From the NCBI RefSeq assembly GCF_033568475.1, contig NC_133121.1, positions 134,820,375 through 134,884,374 of the forward strand: a DNA stretch of 64,000 nt, in the 5' to 3' direction. Each line of letters opens with the position of its first letter. Position 1 is the stretch's first letter. Under the pieces are notes generated by a model. That model did no database searches. It saw nothing but the letters and a program-made list of their open reading frames with translations, and was not told the DNA's origin. Shown in pieces: positions 22,052-34,981 of this stretch. The stretch comes from Henckelia pumila. Taxonomy: Eukaryota > Streptophyta > Magnoliopsida > Lamiales > Gesneriaceae. Position numbers and translations under genes: made by a program.

Positions 22052-25000
22052 CCAGCACCACAGAGTTCTTCCGGTTATCGTCCACAGACTCAAGGGCAGG
22101 TGTTTGCTCTGTCTCAGGAGCAGGCTATTGAGGGAAGCGATCGCATGTTGGCAGGTACCTTTCTGTTATGTGGTATTCCTGCACTTGTATTAATTGATAC
22201 TGGAGCATCGCATTCCTTTATTTCTAGTCGCTTTTCTAAGAGACATAGATTACCTTATGTATCATTAGATATGGATTTAGTTGTATCTACTCCATTGGAG
22301 CAATAGATAGTAACTAAGCGTCTAGTGATGGGTTGCCTTTTGGAGTTTGAAGGTAATGTGTTAATAGCTAATTTGATGATATTAGCGATGGCAGATTTTG
22401 ACTGTATCTTAAGAATAGATATGCTGACTTTGTATCATGCTACTGTGGATTGTTATCAGCATCTGGTACAATTTCATCCAGATGAGGGTGATAGCTGGTA
22501 TTTTTATGGTGGGGGTGCGCGACCTCCGATGCCACTTGTTTCGGCTATGAAGGCATGTCATGTCTTGGAGTCAGGTGGGGAGTGCTACCTTATCTATGCA
22601 GTTGATATGTCCACGAGTAGTACGGGTATTGATCAGTTACCAGTTGTCAGCGAGTTTCCTGATGTATTCCCTGATGAGATTCCTGGTTTTCCTCCAGTGC
22701 GAGAGGTTGAATTTGGTATTGATTTAGTACTAGGAACTACGCCTATATCCCGAGCGTCTTATCGTCTGGCACCGTCAGAGATGAGGGAATTGAAACAGCA
22801 GTTACAGGATCTGATTGATAAGGGATATATTTGTCCGAGTGTTTCTTCGTGGGGAGCACCTGTTTTGTTTATCAAGAAGAAGGATGGATCGATGCGACTA
22901 TGTATTGACTACAGGTAGTTGAATCGTGTCACCATCAAGAATAAGTATCCTTTGCCGCGGATTGATGATCTGTTCGACCAACTACAGGGTACTTCTGTTT
23001 ATTCTAAGATAGATCTGAGATCTGGATACCATCAGATGCAGGTACGAGACTCAGATATATCTACGACTGCTTTCAGGACCAGATACGGGCATTATGAATT
23101 TCTGGTGATGCCATTCGGTTTGACGAATGCACCGGCAGTCTTTATGAATCTGATGAATCAGATATTTTGAGAGTATCTGGATAGATTTGTCATCATCTTC
23201 ATTGATGATATTCTTGTCTATTCTCATGACAAGGATGAGCATGCACAGCATCTAAGGATTGTTTTACAGACGTTACGAGATAAGCAGCTATATGCGAAAT
23301 TGAGCAAGTGTAAATTCTGGCTTGATCGGGTAGTGTTTCTCGGTCATGTAATTTCTAGTGAAGGAATATCTGTTGATCCAAGTAAGATAGAGGCAGTGCT
23401 GAACTGGACTCGATCGATGACGGTTGCTGAGATTCGTAGTTTCTTGGGTCTAGCTGGATATTACCGTCGGTTCATCGAGAATTTTTCACAGTTGGCCAGA
23501 CCTTTGACACAGCTTACACGAAAAGATGTTACCTTCATTTGGTCCTCGGATTGTGAGGAGTCATTTCATGATCTGCGTAGACGTCTTACTACTGCACCTG
23601 TGCTAGCTCTACCTTCTGGATCAGGAGGTTATGTTGTCTATACTGATGCCTCTGGTCAGGGGTTAGGATGTGTTCTAACACAGCATGGACATGTTATTGC
23701 TTATGCTTCTCGACAGTTGAAGACGCATAAAACTAACTATCTAGTGCATGATCTCGAGTTAGCCGCCATTGTATTTGCGCTCAAGATTTGGAGGCATTAT
23801 CTTTATGGCGAGAAATTTGAGATATTCACAGATCACAAGAGTTTGAAGTATTTATTCACTCAGGCTGAGTTGAATATGCGACAGAGACGCTGGATGGATC
23901 TCCTGAAGGATTATGATTGTGAAATCAAATATCATCCAGGTTCTGTTAATCTTACTGCTGATGCCTTGAGTCGGCAGGTGAGACTTTCTACACTTCAGAC
24001 TAGTGAAGTATCTCATATAATTCAAGAATGCTGTTCATTGAGTTTTACGCTCAATCACAAGAAAGGGAGGAATGAGATTTGTTTGTATACTATTCTATCT
24101 GAGCCAGCATTGTATTCTCGGATCAGAGATGCTCAGATATCTGATGTTAAGACTCAGCGATTGGCACGTCTAACCAATGGAGTTAATACATCTGGATTCC
24201 ATTTTTAGGCAGATGGTTTATTGTGCCTATCTAATCGAGTGGTTGTACCTAATGATGCGGAGCTCAGGAACGATATTCTTTCTCAAGCTCACAGGAGTCG
24301 CTTATCAGTTCATCCTGGAAGCATAAAAATGTATAAGGATTTGCGAACTAGATTCTGGTGGAAAGGGATGAAGAGGAGTGTGTATCAATTTGTTTCGAGA
24401 TGTTTGGTTTGTCAACAGGTCAAGGCTGAACATCGACGACCAGGTGGATTACTGCAGAATCTTGAGATTCCCGAATGGAAGTAGGAGCACGTGACTATGG
24501 ACTTTGTTACCCACTTGCCTATGACGTCAAGTCAGTGTGATGCTATCTGGGTTGTTGTTGACCGTTTGACGAAAACAGCACACTTTATTCCTTATAACCG
24601 GGAGTATTCTTATGATCGCATGGCACGTTTATACATTCAGGAGATAGTGCGATTACATGGGATTCCAGTGAGCATAGTCAGTGATAGAGACCCGCGATTT
24701 ACCTCACGTTTTTGGGGTAGTTTTCAGGAGGCGTTGGGTGCCACTCTGAGTTTGAGCACTGCATATCATCCGGAGACTGACGGGCAGTCAGAGTGGACTA
24801 TTCGTACGCTGGAGGATATGCTATGTTCTTCTGTCATGGATTTTGGCTTATCTTGGCAGGATCAGTTACCTTTGATCGAATTTGCCTACAATAACAGTTA
24901 TCATCGTAGTATTGATATGGCACCTTTCGAGACATTGTACGGTCGACGGTGTCGTACTCCGTTATTTTGGATGAAGTCGGGGAACGACAAGTCAAGGGTC

Positions 25001-25545
25001 CTGAATTGGTGCAGCAGATTGTAGATAAGGTAGATTTGATCAAGCATAGGATCAAAATTGCTCAAGATAGACAAGCCAGTTATGCTAATATTCGCCGCAA
25101 GCCACTTCAGTTTGAGCCTGGTGAATATGTATTTCTTCGAGTATCACTTTTCAGGAAGGTGATGAGATTCGACGTGAAAGGCAAGTTGTCTCCTCGTTTT
25201 ATTGGGCCTTTCCAGATACTGGAGAAGATCGGAGATGTTGCATATCGTTTGGCTTTACCGCCAAATCTTTCCAGTATACATAATATTTTTCATGTGTCGT
25301 TACTTCAACAGTATATAGCTGATGAATCTCATGTGATTCAGTCTACTGATATTCAGCTAGAGCCAGATCTGTCTTTTGTTGAACGACCAATCTGTATCCT
25401 AGACAGGAAGGAGAAAGTTCTTCGAAACAAAACTATACCACTTGTGATGGTACAGTGGCAGCGCCGAGGCGTTGAAGAAGCAACTTGGGAAACTGAAAGT
25501 CGTATGCAAGCGGAATATCCTGAGTTGTTTGCTTTGTACTTTTGA
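22052..25545 (+). pseudogene. Gypsy pol region: PR, RT, RNase H, INT, chromodomain-like end
   Basis: Protease shows LIDTGASHSF (near 22190). Reverse transcriptase shows [22 protein letters not shown] and FIDDILVYS (about 23000-23220). RNase H shows [11 protein letters not shown] (near 23635). Integrase has a zinc-binding head ending CLVCQQVKAEH (near 24400) and the D,D,E core with SDRDPRFTSRFW and HPETDGQSE (24680-24790). A GPY/F-like segment and a chromodomain-like end (VEEATWETE, YPELF) close the frame at 25545. Damage: TAG at 22304, 22916, 24206 and 24482, TGA at 23168, and a 1-base deletion near 24970 that shifts the last 190 codons or so. No functional polyprotein can be made. Confidence 0.9.
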
Positions 25546-25665
25546 TTTACCATGTAAGATGTAATTACAGTTGTTGTAATAAAACATGGTTTGATGTTTC
25601 ATATTGTTATCTTAATTTGTCTTTAGATGTTATTTCGCGGACGAAATATCTAAAGGTGGGGAGAA

Positions 25666-27134
25666 TGTAGTAACCCAGAGACCATTTTAAGATAATAATA
25701 TGGTAAACATGATTAAGGGTTGGTAATTAATCAATTTCGGAGTATTATTGGACTTCGGAAGAAAATTTGGGCTTTTGACTTTGGGCCGGATCGGAAGCTC
25801 CGAACCCAGATCGAAAGCTCCGATCCCAGCCACTTCGTAAGCTCATCGAAAGCACCGAGATCGGAAGCTCCGATCCAGGAACGGAAGTTCCGATCTCCAG
25901 CTGCCAGCAATGCTCGATGACTCAGCCGCGAGTTTTGACAAGTGTTGAACATAGAGCAGATCGGAAGCTCCGATCGTTGGATCGGAAGTTCCGATCCTGG
26001 CGTGTCCTGCATGCACGCAATGAGCTGGATCGGAAGCTCCGATCCTGAAATCGGAAGTTCCGATCCTGACCGGGAATTTTGCCTATAAATAGGTCTCGTT
26101 CAATTTCATTTTGAAATACGAATTCCCAAGTTTCTTTCTTCAGTTATATAGTGTGAGATATACACTTGAGGGCCCTATCGGTTATAATAGAGGTTCTGGA
26201 ATAACCAAGGTGTGGTTATAGTCATCCGATACTAGCGACTTCAAAGGGCTATCGACGGACGAAGGTATGGTCCGGGAATCTATTTAAGTTTTGGGAGTAC
26301 TTATTAGCTTAGTTAAGGCTTATAGAATTTATGTAGTGATACGGTGAACTTTTGAATATAGGCTTGGAACCTAGGATCCTATTATACTTGAACTAGCCTA
26401 GAGGTACGTACACATCGACTGAGATTGCCAGCGAGTATACATGTTTATATGTTGCATTTATTTGGCATTATTATATGGCATGATGTATGATTTATCGCTT
26501 TCTATACTCATATGTCATGTGCATATACACGTTGAGCCTATACCTTGTTATACCTAACTATAGAGCCGCTCAGCTCTATACTCGATAGTCTGTCACTGAG
26601 AGTACCGCGACGGCGAGGGCATTTATGTCTGTCTACTCTGGTGTACTAGACGAGTGTGGTTGCACCCAAAGATTGATCCGTGCGGTGGCAGCACTCATGT
26701 GGCGCCGGTACTGAGCATGACTTTTTCAGATGACCCTGTACCAGTTATCATGTTGCATGCATTATATACATATGTTTGCTCATGTCTATGTACTGGGCGT
26801 TAGCGCTCACGTCCTAGTTGTTATCTTGGACACCCTATTCCATGGGGCAGGTCGCAGGATGGACGGAGCTGGTAGTTCAAGGCAGGACTAGGGAGCAGGA
26901 GCCTTGAGGATTTTATTATACAGCAGAATTTCGATATAGCTGTATAATGTTTACTATTTAAGTTTTCGATTTGGTTGTATCACTACATTATTAAGCTTGG
27001 ATTATTTACTAAGCTGATATGTAAATTATGGTTATGTTCCGCATGTTTTTACTCTGTTAAGTATTTTGCTGTATTAAGTTTAATGCATGCTATTAGTTGC
27101 AAGTTAGTAGGTGATTCCATGCAGGATCACTATA
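25666..27134 (+). repeat. Gypsy 3' LTR
   Basis: Full-length partner of 19510-20979, including the palindrome array and TATA box. It is followed by the target duplication TTGAG. Confidence 0.92.
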
Positions 27135-27139
27135 TTGAG

Positions 27140-28015
27140 ACTGCAGGACTCCTCCAACTACAAAGAATTTTGGGCTGTTTTCTCGTCATCTCCATCAGGA
27201 GACCGAATAAGCCCGTAAAATAGGCCATAATGGGCTAGAAATTGGAATGGAAATTTTGGGCATGTTTATATTTTTATATATTAATTTGTTATGCTATGTG
27301 TTTGACTATAGTTTATTAAAAACAATTTATAAGTTTCTATAGCTTAATGTTTTAGGAACTTATAAACTGTCAGATTTTATTTTAAAAATAAGATGTTAAA
27401 TTGTTTGGATGAACTTATTTTTAACAACTTAAAGATGTTGATTTTGTTTGGTATTATAAGATTTTTTATTGTTAAAATAAAATTTAAAAAAATGATACAA
27501 TATTATGAAAGTATGTAAATAGTTATGCATATGTATATATAATAGTTTTAGAATTTTATTATAAATTTTAAACATATATTAAAATATAAAAATATTTTAC
27601 ATTTTAATTTTAAAAAAATTGTTAAATTGTGTGTAAAATGATGGGTAGGGGCATGGTGGATATTTAATAAAATACTAGTAAAAAATGCACAAATTTGTGT
27701 GTGTAAAAGAAAAGTTTTTTTTAAAGCAAATCATGGAGTTAGTGGAAAGTTTTTAGTAATATAATTGTTAGAAAAGGGTAATTTTGAAATAAATTATTTT
27801 GGTGTAAACAAGATAGTTACTCTGACATACTCATCTTTTATAATATATATAGAATATATATAAGGATAATATAAAAAATTAAATATAAAAAAATATTTTC
27901 AAAAAAAAATAAGAGGGACCTTACTTATTTTAAAAATAGCTTGTTTGAAAAAAATTTATCAAACAGATTTGAAGACCTTATGAGCTCATCCAAACACTCT
28001 CTTAATCTAGAGTAA
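27140..28015. other. Intergenic DNA between gypsy element and Helitron
   Basis: No gene is seen. The words GTGTTTGACTATAG near 27298, GTTTGGATGAACTTATTTTT near 27402 and CATCCAAACACTCTC near 27989 suggest one or two nested MITEs with GTTTGGAT-type ends, boundaries unresolved. Confidence 0.4.
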
Positions 28016-28109
28016 TCTATACTATTTTTTAAAGATGGGGAGAATAAAGTCAATAATGGTATGTTGTATGGTTGTTTCTTATTTGCACGTCATTCTTATT
28101 TGTTTTGAT

Positions 28110-28590
28110 ATTTATTATTTATCTTTGACAATTTTAATTGCAGCATTACCCCTAATTTTTTTTATGATTATGAAATAAATCTTATTTTAATATAAATTAT
28201 TTTTAAAAAAAAACATATACAAGTACGCAATGCGTGTGTCATTATTTTGATATTTATCTTTTGACTCGTATCAATTGTAATTGTAATATGACCCCTAATT
28301 AATTTATTAATTATGAAATTACCCCTATTTTCAATATGATTCCTAATCATTTTTTATAATTATTAAATTAATCCTGTTTTAATACAAATAAAATAATTTT
28401 TAAAAATTGATGTACAAGCTCACAAAGTGTGTCGTTGTTTCGATATTTACGGTTTGACTCTCACCAATTTTAATTGCAATATGACTTCTAATTATTTTTA
28501 TAATCATTAAATTACACATATTTTAATATAAATTAAATTAATTTTAAAAATATACAACCACGCAACATATACGTCGAAGCATTAGTAGTA
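28110..28590. repeat. Tandem divergent repeats at the Helitron 5' end
   Basis: Three diverged units of about 140-180 bp share the words TTTTAATTGCA-TATGACC, CCTAATTATTTTTATAATTA and TTGATATTTA. Each unit ends near a CAAC/GCAA-rich word. This is non-coding sequence of the Helitron leader. Confidence 0.6.
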
Positions 28591-28599
28591 TAATAAAGA

Positions 28600-30576
28600 C
28601 GAACATAATTGAGGGTGTTTCCTTGCTACTCATAGGTTAGAGCTACACCATATTAATCAATTGACAATAAAAGGATATATATATATACTATTCTAAAAGC
28701 ACGAATAACTCAAAATGGGCCAGTTACTTGCCCTTGGCAGGTTAAAACAAAAACACGCGTCTATGATTTTCGATAGCCACCGCCAACGGAACAAACACGT
28801 CGAAGGAAGAGTGGTAGAGGGAAACGGTGATTACCGTTTCTTCCGGTTGTCGCATTTCGTTGCCTTTTCTTTCGTAAATCATCTATCATTCTTTCATCTT
28901 TCTCTGCTCACGTATACAGCTTTTACTTTCTGCTTGGGATTGCAAATCTTCTTGTAGGTTTGTTCTCATCGATTTTTTTTTACCCAAATGACATAAATCT
29001 CTCAGTATTGCTTTTACATATAGATCTGTAATTTTTTTTCTACATCTAAGTTTTTATTGCGTCGTCTTCTTATTTATTTGTCTATTTTCATACGCGTTTT
29101 TTTTTCGAGATCTGAGATTTTGTCTGTTCGAAAAATATCAAACACTTGGAGGATGTTTTACATAAATATTTTCACATAGATGTGTTGTTTTTTGGTTTTT
29201 AAAGATGCGTTTTTTTTTTCCTAGAAAAGATCTTATGCTTACAAAGACAATGTTATACATAAATATTTTTACTGATTTAAGATGTGTGTTTTTTTTAACA
29301 GGTGTTTAGCATTAACCAGGTGTTCAACGTCCTGTATCATGCGATATTTTTTTGTTTTGTGGTATCTGGTTTGGACTTCTAACTTTTCATACGGGTTTGT
29401 TCTTGTAGCCTTTTTCCCTGTTTGAAGATGCATCGGTTTCTGTTCTAACTAGCAAACGTGTTCTTCTTCTTGTTTGTTTTCAAATTATATAACGTCTAAT
29501 TTTTCCACAGCTGCAAGAGAAAAAACTCGTAAAAAAGGAAGCGGCTCATAAGATAGGTGATCAACTTATAAGACAGGTAATTAACTTATTCTGTATCTGT
29601 TTTCACATTTTCTCATCTTTTGCAATTTCTTTAATTGTTTACAATTTCTTTAGCTTGGAATCTTTCGAATAGCATCCAGTGAATTGTTTGCTGTTTGTTA
29701 CGATCTATTTTCTTAGATTAATGTTTTCTTTGACTTACACTGGAAAAGAAAATGAATAGTCAGAGATGAAGATTGGAAAATAGAATGACTTTTTTTAGCC
29801 GAGAGATGAAAGAAAAAATCAATATTTTTGGTTATAATAAGAATTTTTTTCATGTGGTTTTTGCTGATTCATATGATTTTTGAATGGAGGTTTTAAGATT
29901 GTCTTTATAGTTTTGTGAACTTAGATATGTTCTGTAATAAATATAAAGCTTGGGTATTGAGTTAATTTGTTACGTTTATGCTTTTGATTCATTTGTCTCC
30001 TCTATGTTCTCCATTAACCCCAACAATCAACGGAATTTTTTTCAAAATGTTGGTTATATATGAAATAGATAATTTCCAAATACTATTAGTGTATAATGTA
30101 TATGTTAGCAATCCTCAAAGAATATTCAATATGCGATAAATATTTATAGCAACCCATTGAAAATTTTTAAAAATAATGTATCATTAATGCGAATAAGAAT
30201 TTGATTTATAACTTCCCGAACAAATATATACAAAAAAAAATTATGTTAAAATTTTAAAATTATAAATTAAAAACATGAGGCATCATATCAGTATGTTCAT
30301 TTTTGCTTCATGGACCCACGAATTACACTTGTGATTTTTACTTTTGCCTTTCTATTAAAATAACAGATTTAAAGTGCTGATGTGTAGCTTCGAAGAAGAT
30401 TAAACTGACGAATATTTAGGTACACTGTTTTATCCTTTACCTTTTTCTTTACCTTTAACAAGTACTCAACTACTACACTTATTTCTATACCATAGTGTGT
30501 TTTATTCAGCTTTTTTCACCAAGATTAAACTTGCGAATATTTAGGCTTTGCTATTTTACCTTGTTTAGTTTCATAC
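28600..30576 (+). other. Helitron leader region before the Rep-helicase
   Basis: T-rich, intron-like sequence with several possible splice donors and acceptors (for example CTTGTAGGTTTGT near 28952 and TTCCACAGCTGC near 29504). It may be the 5' untranslated exons and introns of the Rep-helicase transcript. No independent gene is recognised. Confidence 0.4.
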
Positions 30577-33500
30577 TTGAAATTGGTGATAATGTCAGAA
30601 AGTGGAGAAGGGCATGTCTTAGACGCTAATAAACTAATGAAATCTCAGAAAAGGAAATATGCTTGCTTAAAAAACCGTAGATTGGCAAAAAATATGCGAC
30701 GAAAAGAACAAAGGCAAATAGCAATCCTAAATACCATTGACAATGAAAATGTTGAGGTTGACCCATTAAGCTATATAGTTAGCTGCCCAGATTCATTACC
30801 TAATGTACAAAACTGTGAATTTTGTGGAGCAAAACGTATTTATCTAGAACCACCAATGTTTTGTTGTTCACTAGGAGAAATAAATCTTTTACCCACAGAA
30901 ATGCCTGTTGAGTTAGTACAGTTGTATCTTGGGAATGGTGAAGATGCTAAAGAATTTAATAATTGTGTTCGTAGTTACAATAACATGTTTGCATTTACAT
31001 CAATCGGTGTACATTGTGACAATCTTTAGCTACAAGAAATGCTGGAATTTATACTTTTCGTGTACAAGGTCAAGTTTATCATTTCATGGATCAATTAAGA
31101 CCATCAAATAACGAAAAGCCTAAAAATCTTCAAATGTATTTTTTTGATACCGAACATGAGATCTTCAATCGAATGAGTATTAGTTCAAAATTCAAGGAAA
31201 CTCTTGTAGATAAATTAACTCATATTTTAACAATAAATCCATATGCAAATTTCTTCCGGAGTCTCAATAGTATTCAAAACCTACACGAATATAAAATTGT
31301 TTTACAAGCTGATCCTAACATTGACCAGCGTGTCTTTAATAAGCCCACTGTGTCTCAAATTGCTGGAATATGGCTAGAATCTAACGAAAACGAGCAATAT
31401 ACAAGTCAACAAATACAAGTTTATCCAAAAGACAGTCATCCTCAGATAATTAAACATTACTTTGCTTGTTATGATCCTATGCAATATCCTCTTATATTTT
31501 CAAATGGAGAACCTGGTTGGCATCGACAAATTGAAAAATTAAATCAAAGACAAAAAACAATGATTCCTACACCAACATGTGGTGGTCAAACTATCTATGA
31601 CATCCGAAATCCCGCAAATGAAAATTACTTCTCACACACTGAAGATTTCGAGAAGAATAAAAACAAAAGGTCAACGGTGTCATGTCGTGAGTATTATTGT
31701 TATAAGCTACAAATAAGAGAGAATGATAAATCTTTCTTACTGCATATTGGTAGGCTTTTGCAACAATATATAGTAGATATATACATAAAAATTGAAACAT
31801 CGAGATTAGACTTTTTCAAAACTAAGGACATGCAAAATCGGTTGCGAAACGAAGTATACAAAGGTTTAATGGATGGTATTACACAAGGGTGTCAAATGGG
31901 TATTGATGTTGGAAAACGCATAATATTACCTTCATCATTTATCGGAGGACCTAGAGATATGCGTAAAAGGTATATGGATGCTATAACTTTAGTTCAACGT
32001 TATGGAAAGCCTGATATTTTTTTAACAATAACTTCAAATCCAAATTGGTCAGAAATGAAAGCTTTGTGTTTACCTTCTGATGAAATACAAAATAGACCTG
32101 ATTTAATTGCAAGGATATTTTGTGCGAAGCTTCAAGTCTTAAAAAATGAATTGTTCAAGAATGACATTTTCGGCCATGTTATTGCTTACACTTATGTAAT
32201 AGAATTCCAAAAAAGAGGTTTACCACATTCTCATTTCTTGCTTATTTTAAACCATGCATCAAAAATGTTTCACCCTGAAGCATTTGATAGAATTGTTTGT
32301 GCAGAATTACCTAATCCACATACTGATCCATACTTATTTTCGTTGGTAATTAAACATATGATGCATGGACCTTGTGGTTTACTTAATCCTACATGTCCTT
32401 GTATAAAAAAAGGTTCCTGTAAATTCAATTACCCTAAAGAATTCTCAGAAAATACTAAATATGGAACAAACTCATATCCAATATATCGGCGTCAAAACAA
32501 TAATCATGTTGTTACCATTAGGGGTTTTCAGCTTGATAATCGGTGGATTGTGCCTTATAATCGATATCTTTTGGCTAAATTTAATTGTCACATTAATGTT
32601 GAAATATGTTCAACAATTCAAGCTATAAAAAATATATATAAATATATTTATAAAGGACATGACAAGATTTTATATACATTAGTTGCAGATAAAGGAGACT
32701 TCATACTTGATGAAATAAAAAATTTCCAAAGTGCAAGATGGATTTCACCACTTGAAGCAATTTGGCGAATTTTCAAATTTGATCTCAATTTTGTGCATCC
32801 ATCTGTAATATGTTTACCAATTCATTTAGAGAATGAGCAATTAGTAACTTTCCATGCTAATCAATCACTATGCAACATTGCTAACAACCCTACAATTAGA
32901 AAAACGATGCTAACACATTTTTTCTACATGAACAAATACAATGAATATGCAAAAAAAAATGAATTGCTTATATATCGAATTTCCTGAACACTTTACCTGG
33001 CACAATGAATCAAAAGAATGGGAACCACGTAAAAAACATGAAGTCATAGGTCGAATTTTTAGTTACCACCCATCAGACGGTGAGAAGTTTTATCTCAAAT
33101 TGTTGCTAATGCACATTAGAAAACCAACTTCCTTCAGAGAATTGCGAACAATCAATGAGAAATCATTTACTACATTTAGAGAAGCTGCACAAATGTTAGG
33201 ATTAATGGAAAATGATAGTACTGCTGAGTTGTGTATCCAAGAAGCCGCTGCTTATCTGATGCCTGCTGCTTTACGACAATTATTTGCAACAGTCCTTGTT
33301 TACTGTAATCCTAAAAATCCAAAACAATTGTGGTCGAAGTTTGAATCTTTCTTATCGCAAGATTTTGAGCAGGACACAACTCTTATTCCTTGTATAATTA
33401 AACATAAAGTTTTAAAAATTCTTGCTTATTATCTTTACTCGATGGGAAAAAGATTGGAGGAATTTTTCTTTGTGAACGATGATGTGATTATAAGTTCTCA

Positions 33501-34981
33501 TCATAATTTAACAAAAGAATTACAAACTGAACGGGATATAATTATACCTGATGAAGATCTTTTGGCCGTCAATCAATTAAATGAAGAACAAAAATTTGCT
33601 TACAATCGAATATTATATCATGTCAACAATAATTTGCCAAATGTATTCTTTGTCAATTGTCCTAGAGGTACTGGCAAAACATTTTTATATAAAGCATTTC
33701 TTGCTACAATTCGCTCAGCCGGTCATATAGCACTTGCTACAGCCACTTCAGGAGTGGTAGCATCTTTACTTCCAGGAGGACGTACTTCTCATTCAAGATT
33801 TAAAATTCCTTTAGATAAACATGATTCCAAACCTTGTAGCATCAGTAAACAAAGCACATTAGCTCATCTAATTAAGCTCGCAAAATTAATTATTTGGGAT
33901 GAAGCTACAATGGCTAAACGTAGTATTATTGAAAAATTGGACGAAACGTTGAGAGATATAATGAATTCGAACATAATATTTGGTGGTAAAATTATTGTAT
34001 TTGGTGGAGATTTTCGTCAAACTTTACCAGTAATTCTCAAAGGTACTAAAGATGATATTATTGATTCTTCGATTGTCATGTCACCTTTATGGAACCAATT
34101 TGATAAAATAAACCTTAAGCAAAATATGCGAGCAATACTCGATCAGAATTTCTCCACTTACTTGCTGAAAATTGGTGATGGAGTTGAAGATACTAATAAA
34201 AAAGATGAAATTCAAATACCTGCTATAGCAAACATTCCATTTACAGATGATATAACATCTTTGAATACATTAGTAGACATGGTATTTCCAAATATTGACG
34301 ATTGCAGTTTGGATTTCTCTTTATTTGTTAATCGAGCCATACTTACCACAAGAAATGAGTTTGTTCACGAAATAAACAATGTTCCTAATTAATCGATTTC
34401 CTGGCGAAAAGACCACATATTTTAGTTGTGATGAAAACACAAGTAGTTGTGTTGTACCAGATCAAGAAGAATTGTTTCATTCTTTAACTCCTCAAGGACT
34501 TCCTCCTCATAAACTAACTTTGAAAATAAATGCACCAATCATATTACTAAGAAACATTAATCCTACTGAAGGACTTTTTAATGGTACACGGCTACTTTGC
34601 AAAGGTTTTAATGCGAATATTATTTACGCTGAAATTTCAGTTGGCGTCCATGCAAGAAAACCTGTATTTATTCCTCGTATAACATTAGAATCTCCACATG
34701 ATAATTTCTCATCTATTCCATTTAAAAGAAAACAATTTCCAGTACGGTTATGTTATGCAATGACAATTAACAAAGCACAAGGACAAACTTTAGATTTTGT
34801 TGGTGTCTATTTGAAAGAACCTGTTTTCTCACATGGCCAACTTTATGTTACATTGTCAAGAGCGAAAAGTATAGATCAATTAAAAGTTCTTATTAGACCA
34901 TCAACACCATTAATCCAAAGTACTAACTATACAAAGAATGTTGTATATCACGACGTTCTGAAAGCTGCGAGTGCTCATTAA
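30577..34981 (+). pseudogene. Helitron Rep-helicase (RepHel), frameshifted
   Basis: Four overlapping frames together cover a Helitron transposase of about 1,450 residues. The N-terminal part has a zinc-finger-like CEFCGAKR...FCCS. The Rep domain has TITSNPNW, the HUH motif FQKRGLPHSHF and the tyrosine-bearing YKYIYKGHD. The helicase is PIF1-like: Walker A CPRGTGKTF, Walker B IIWDEATM, GGDFRQTLPVI and the C-terminal NKAQGQTL...YVTLSRAKS. RepHel nicks, unwinds and joins DNA during rolling-circle transposition in the nucleus. Frames break near 31022, near 32950 (in a run of nine A) and near 34379, so it is inactive as written. Walker A has R where most relatives have G or another small residue. 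Confidence 0.9.

Larger units (their letters stand above)
19510..27134 (+). mobile_element. Ty3/gypsy LTR retrotransposon, chromovirus-like
   Basis: A complete element with two long terminal repeats (19510-20979 and 25666-27134), a primer-binding site resembling the initiator-Met tRNA type (TATCAGAGC near 20987), a polypurine tract AAAGGTGGGGAGAA just before the 3' LTR, and a 5-bp target duplication TTGAG at 19505-19509 and 27135-27139. Internal order is gag, protease, reverse transcriptase, RNase H, integrase and a chromodomain-like C-terminus, so it belongs to the gypsy order and probably the Tekay/Del chromovirus group. The two LTRs differ at about three dozen positions by eye, so the insertion is not recent. 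Coding is broken by six stops and one frameshift. Confidence 0.95.

Noticed and set aside
28110-28590. CRISPR-like spaced repeats
   Set aside because: The units are long and diverged, the genome is a plant, and the location is a Helitron end.
28715-28957. 80-codon open frame in the Helitron leader
   Set aside because: No protein-like features, and it lies in probable leader or intron sequence.
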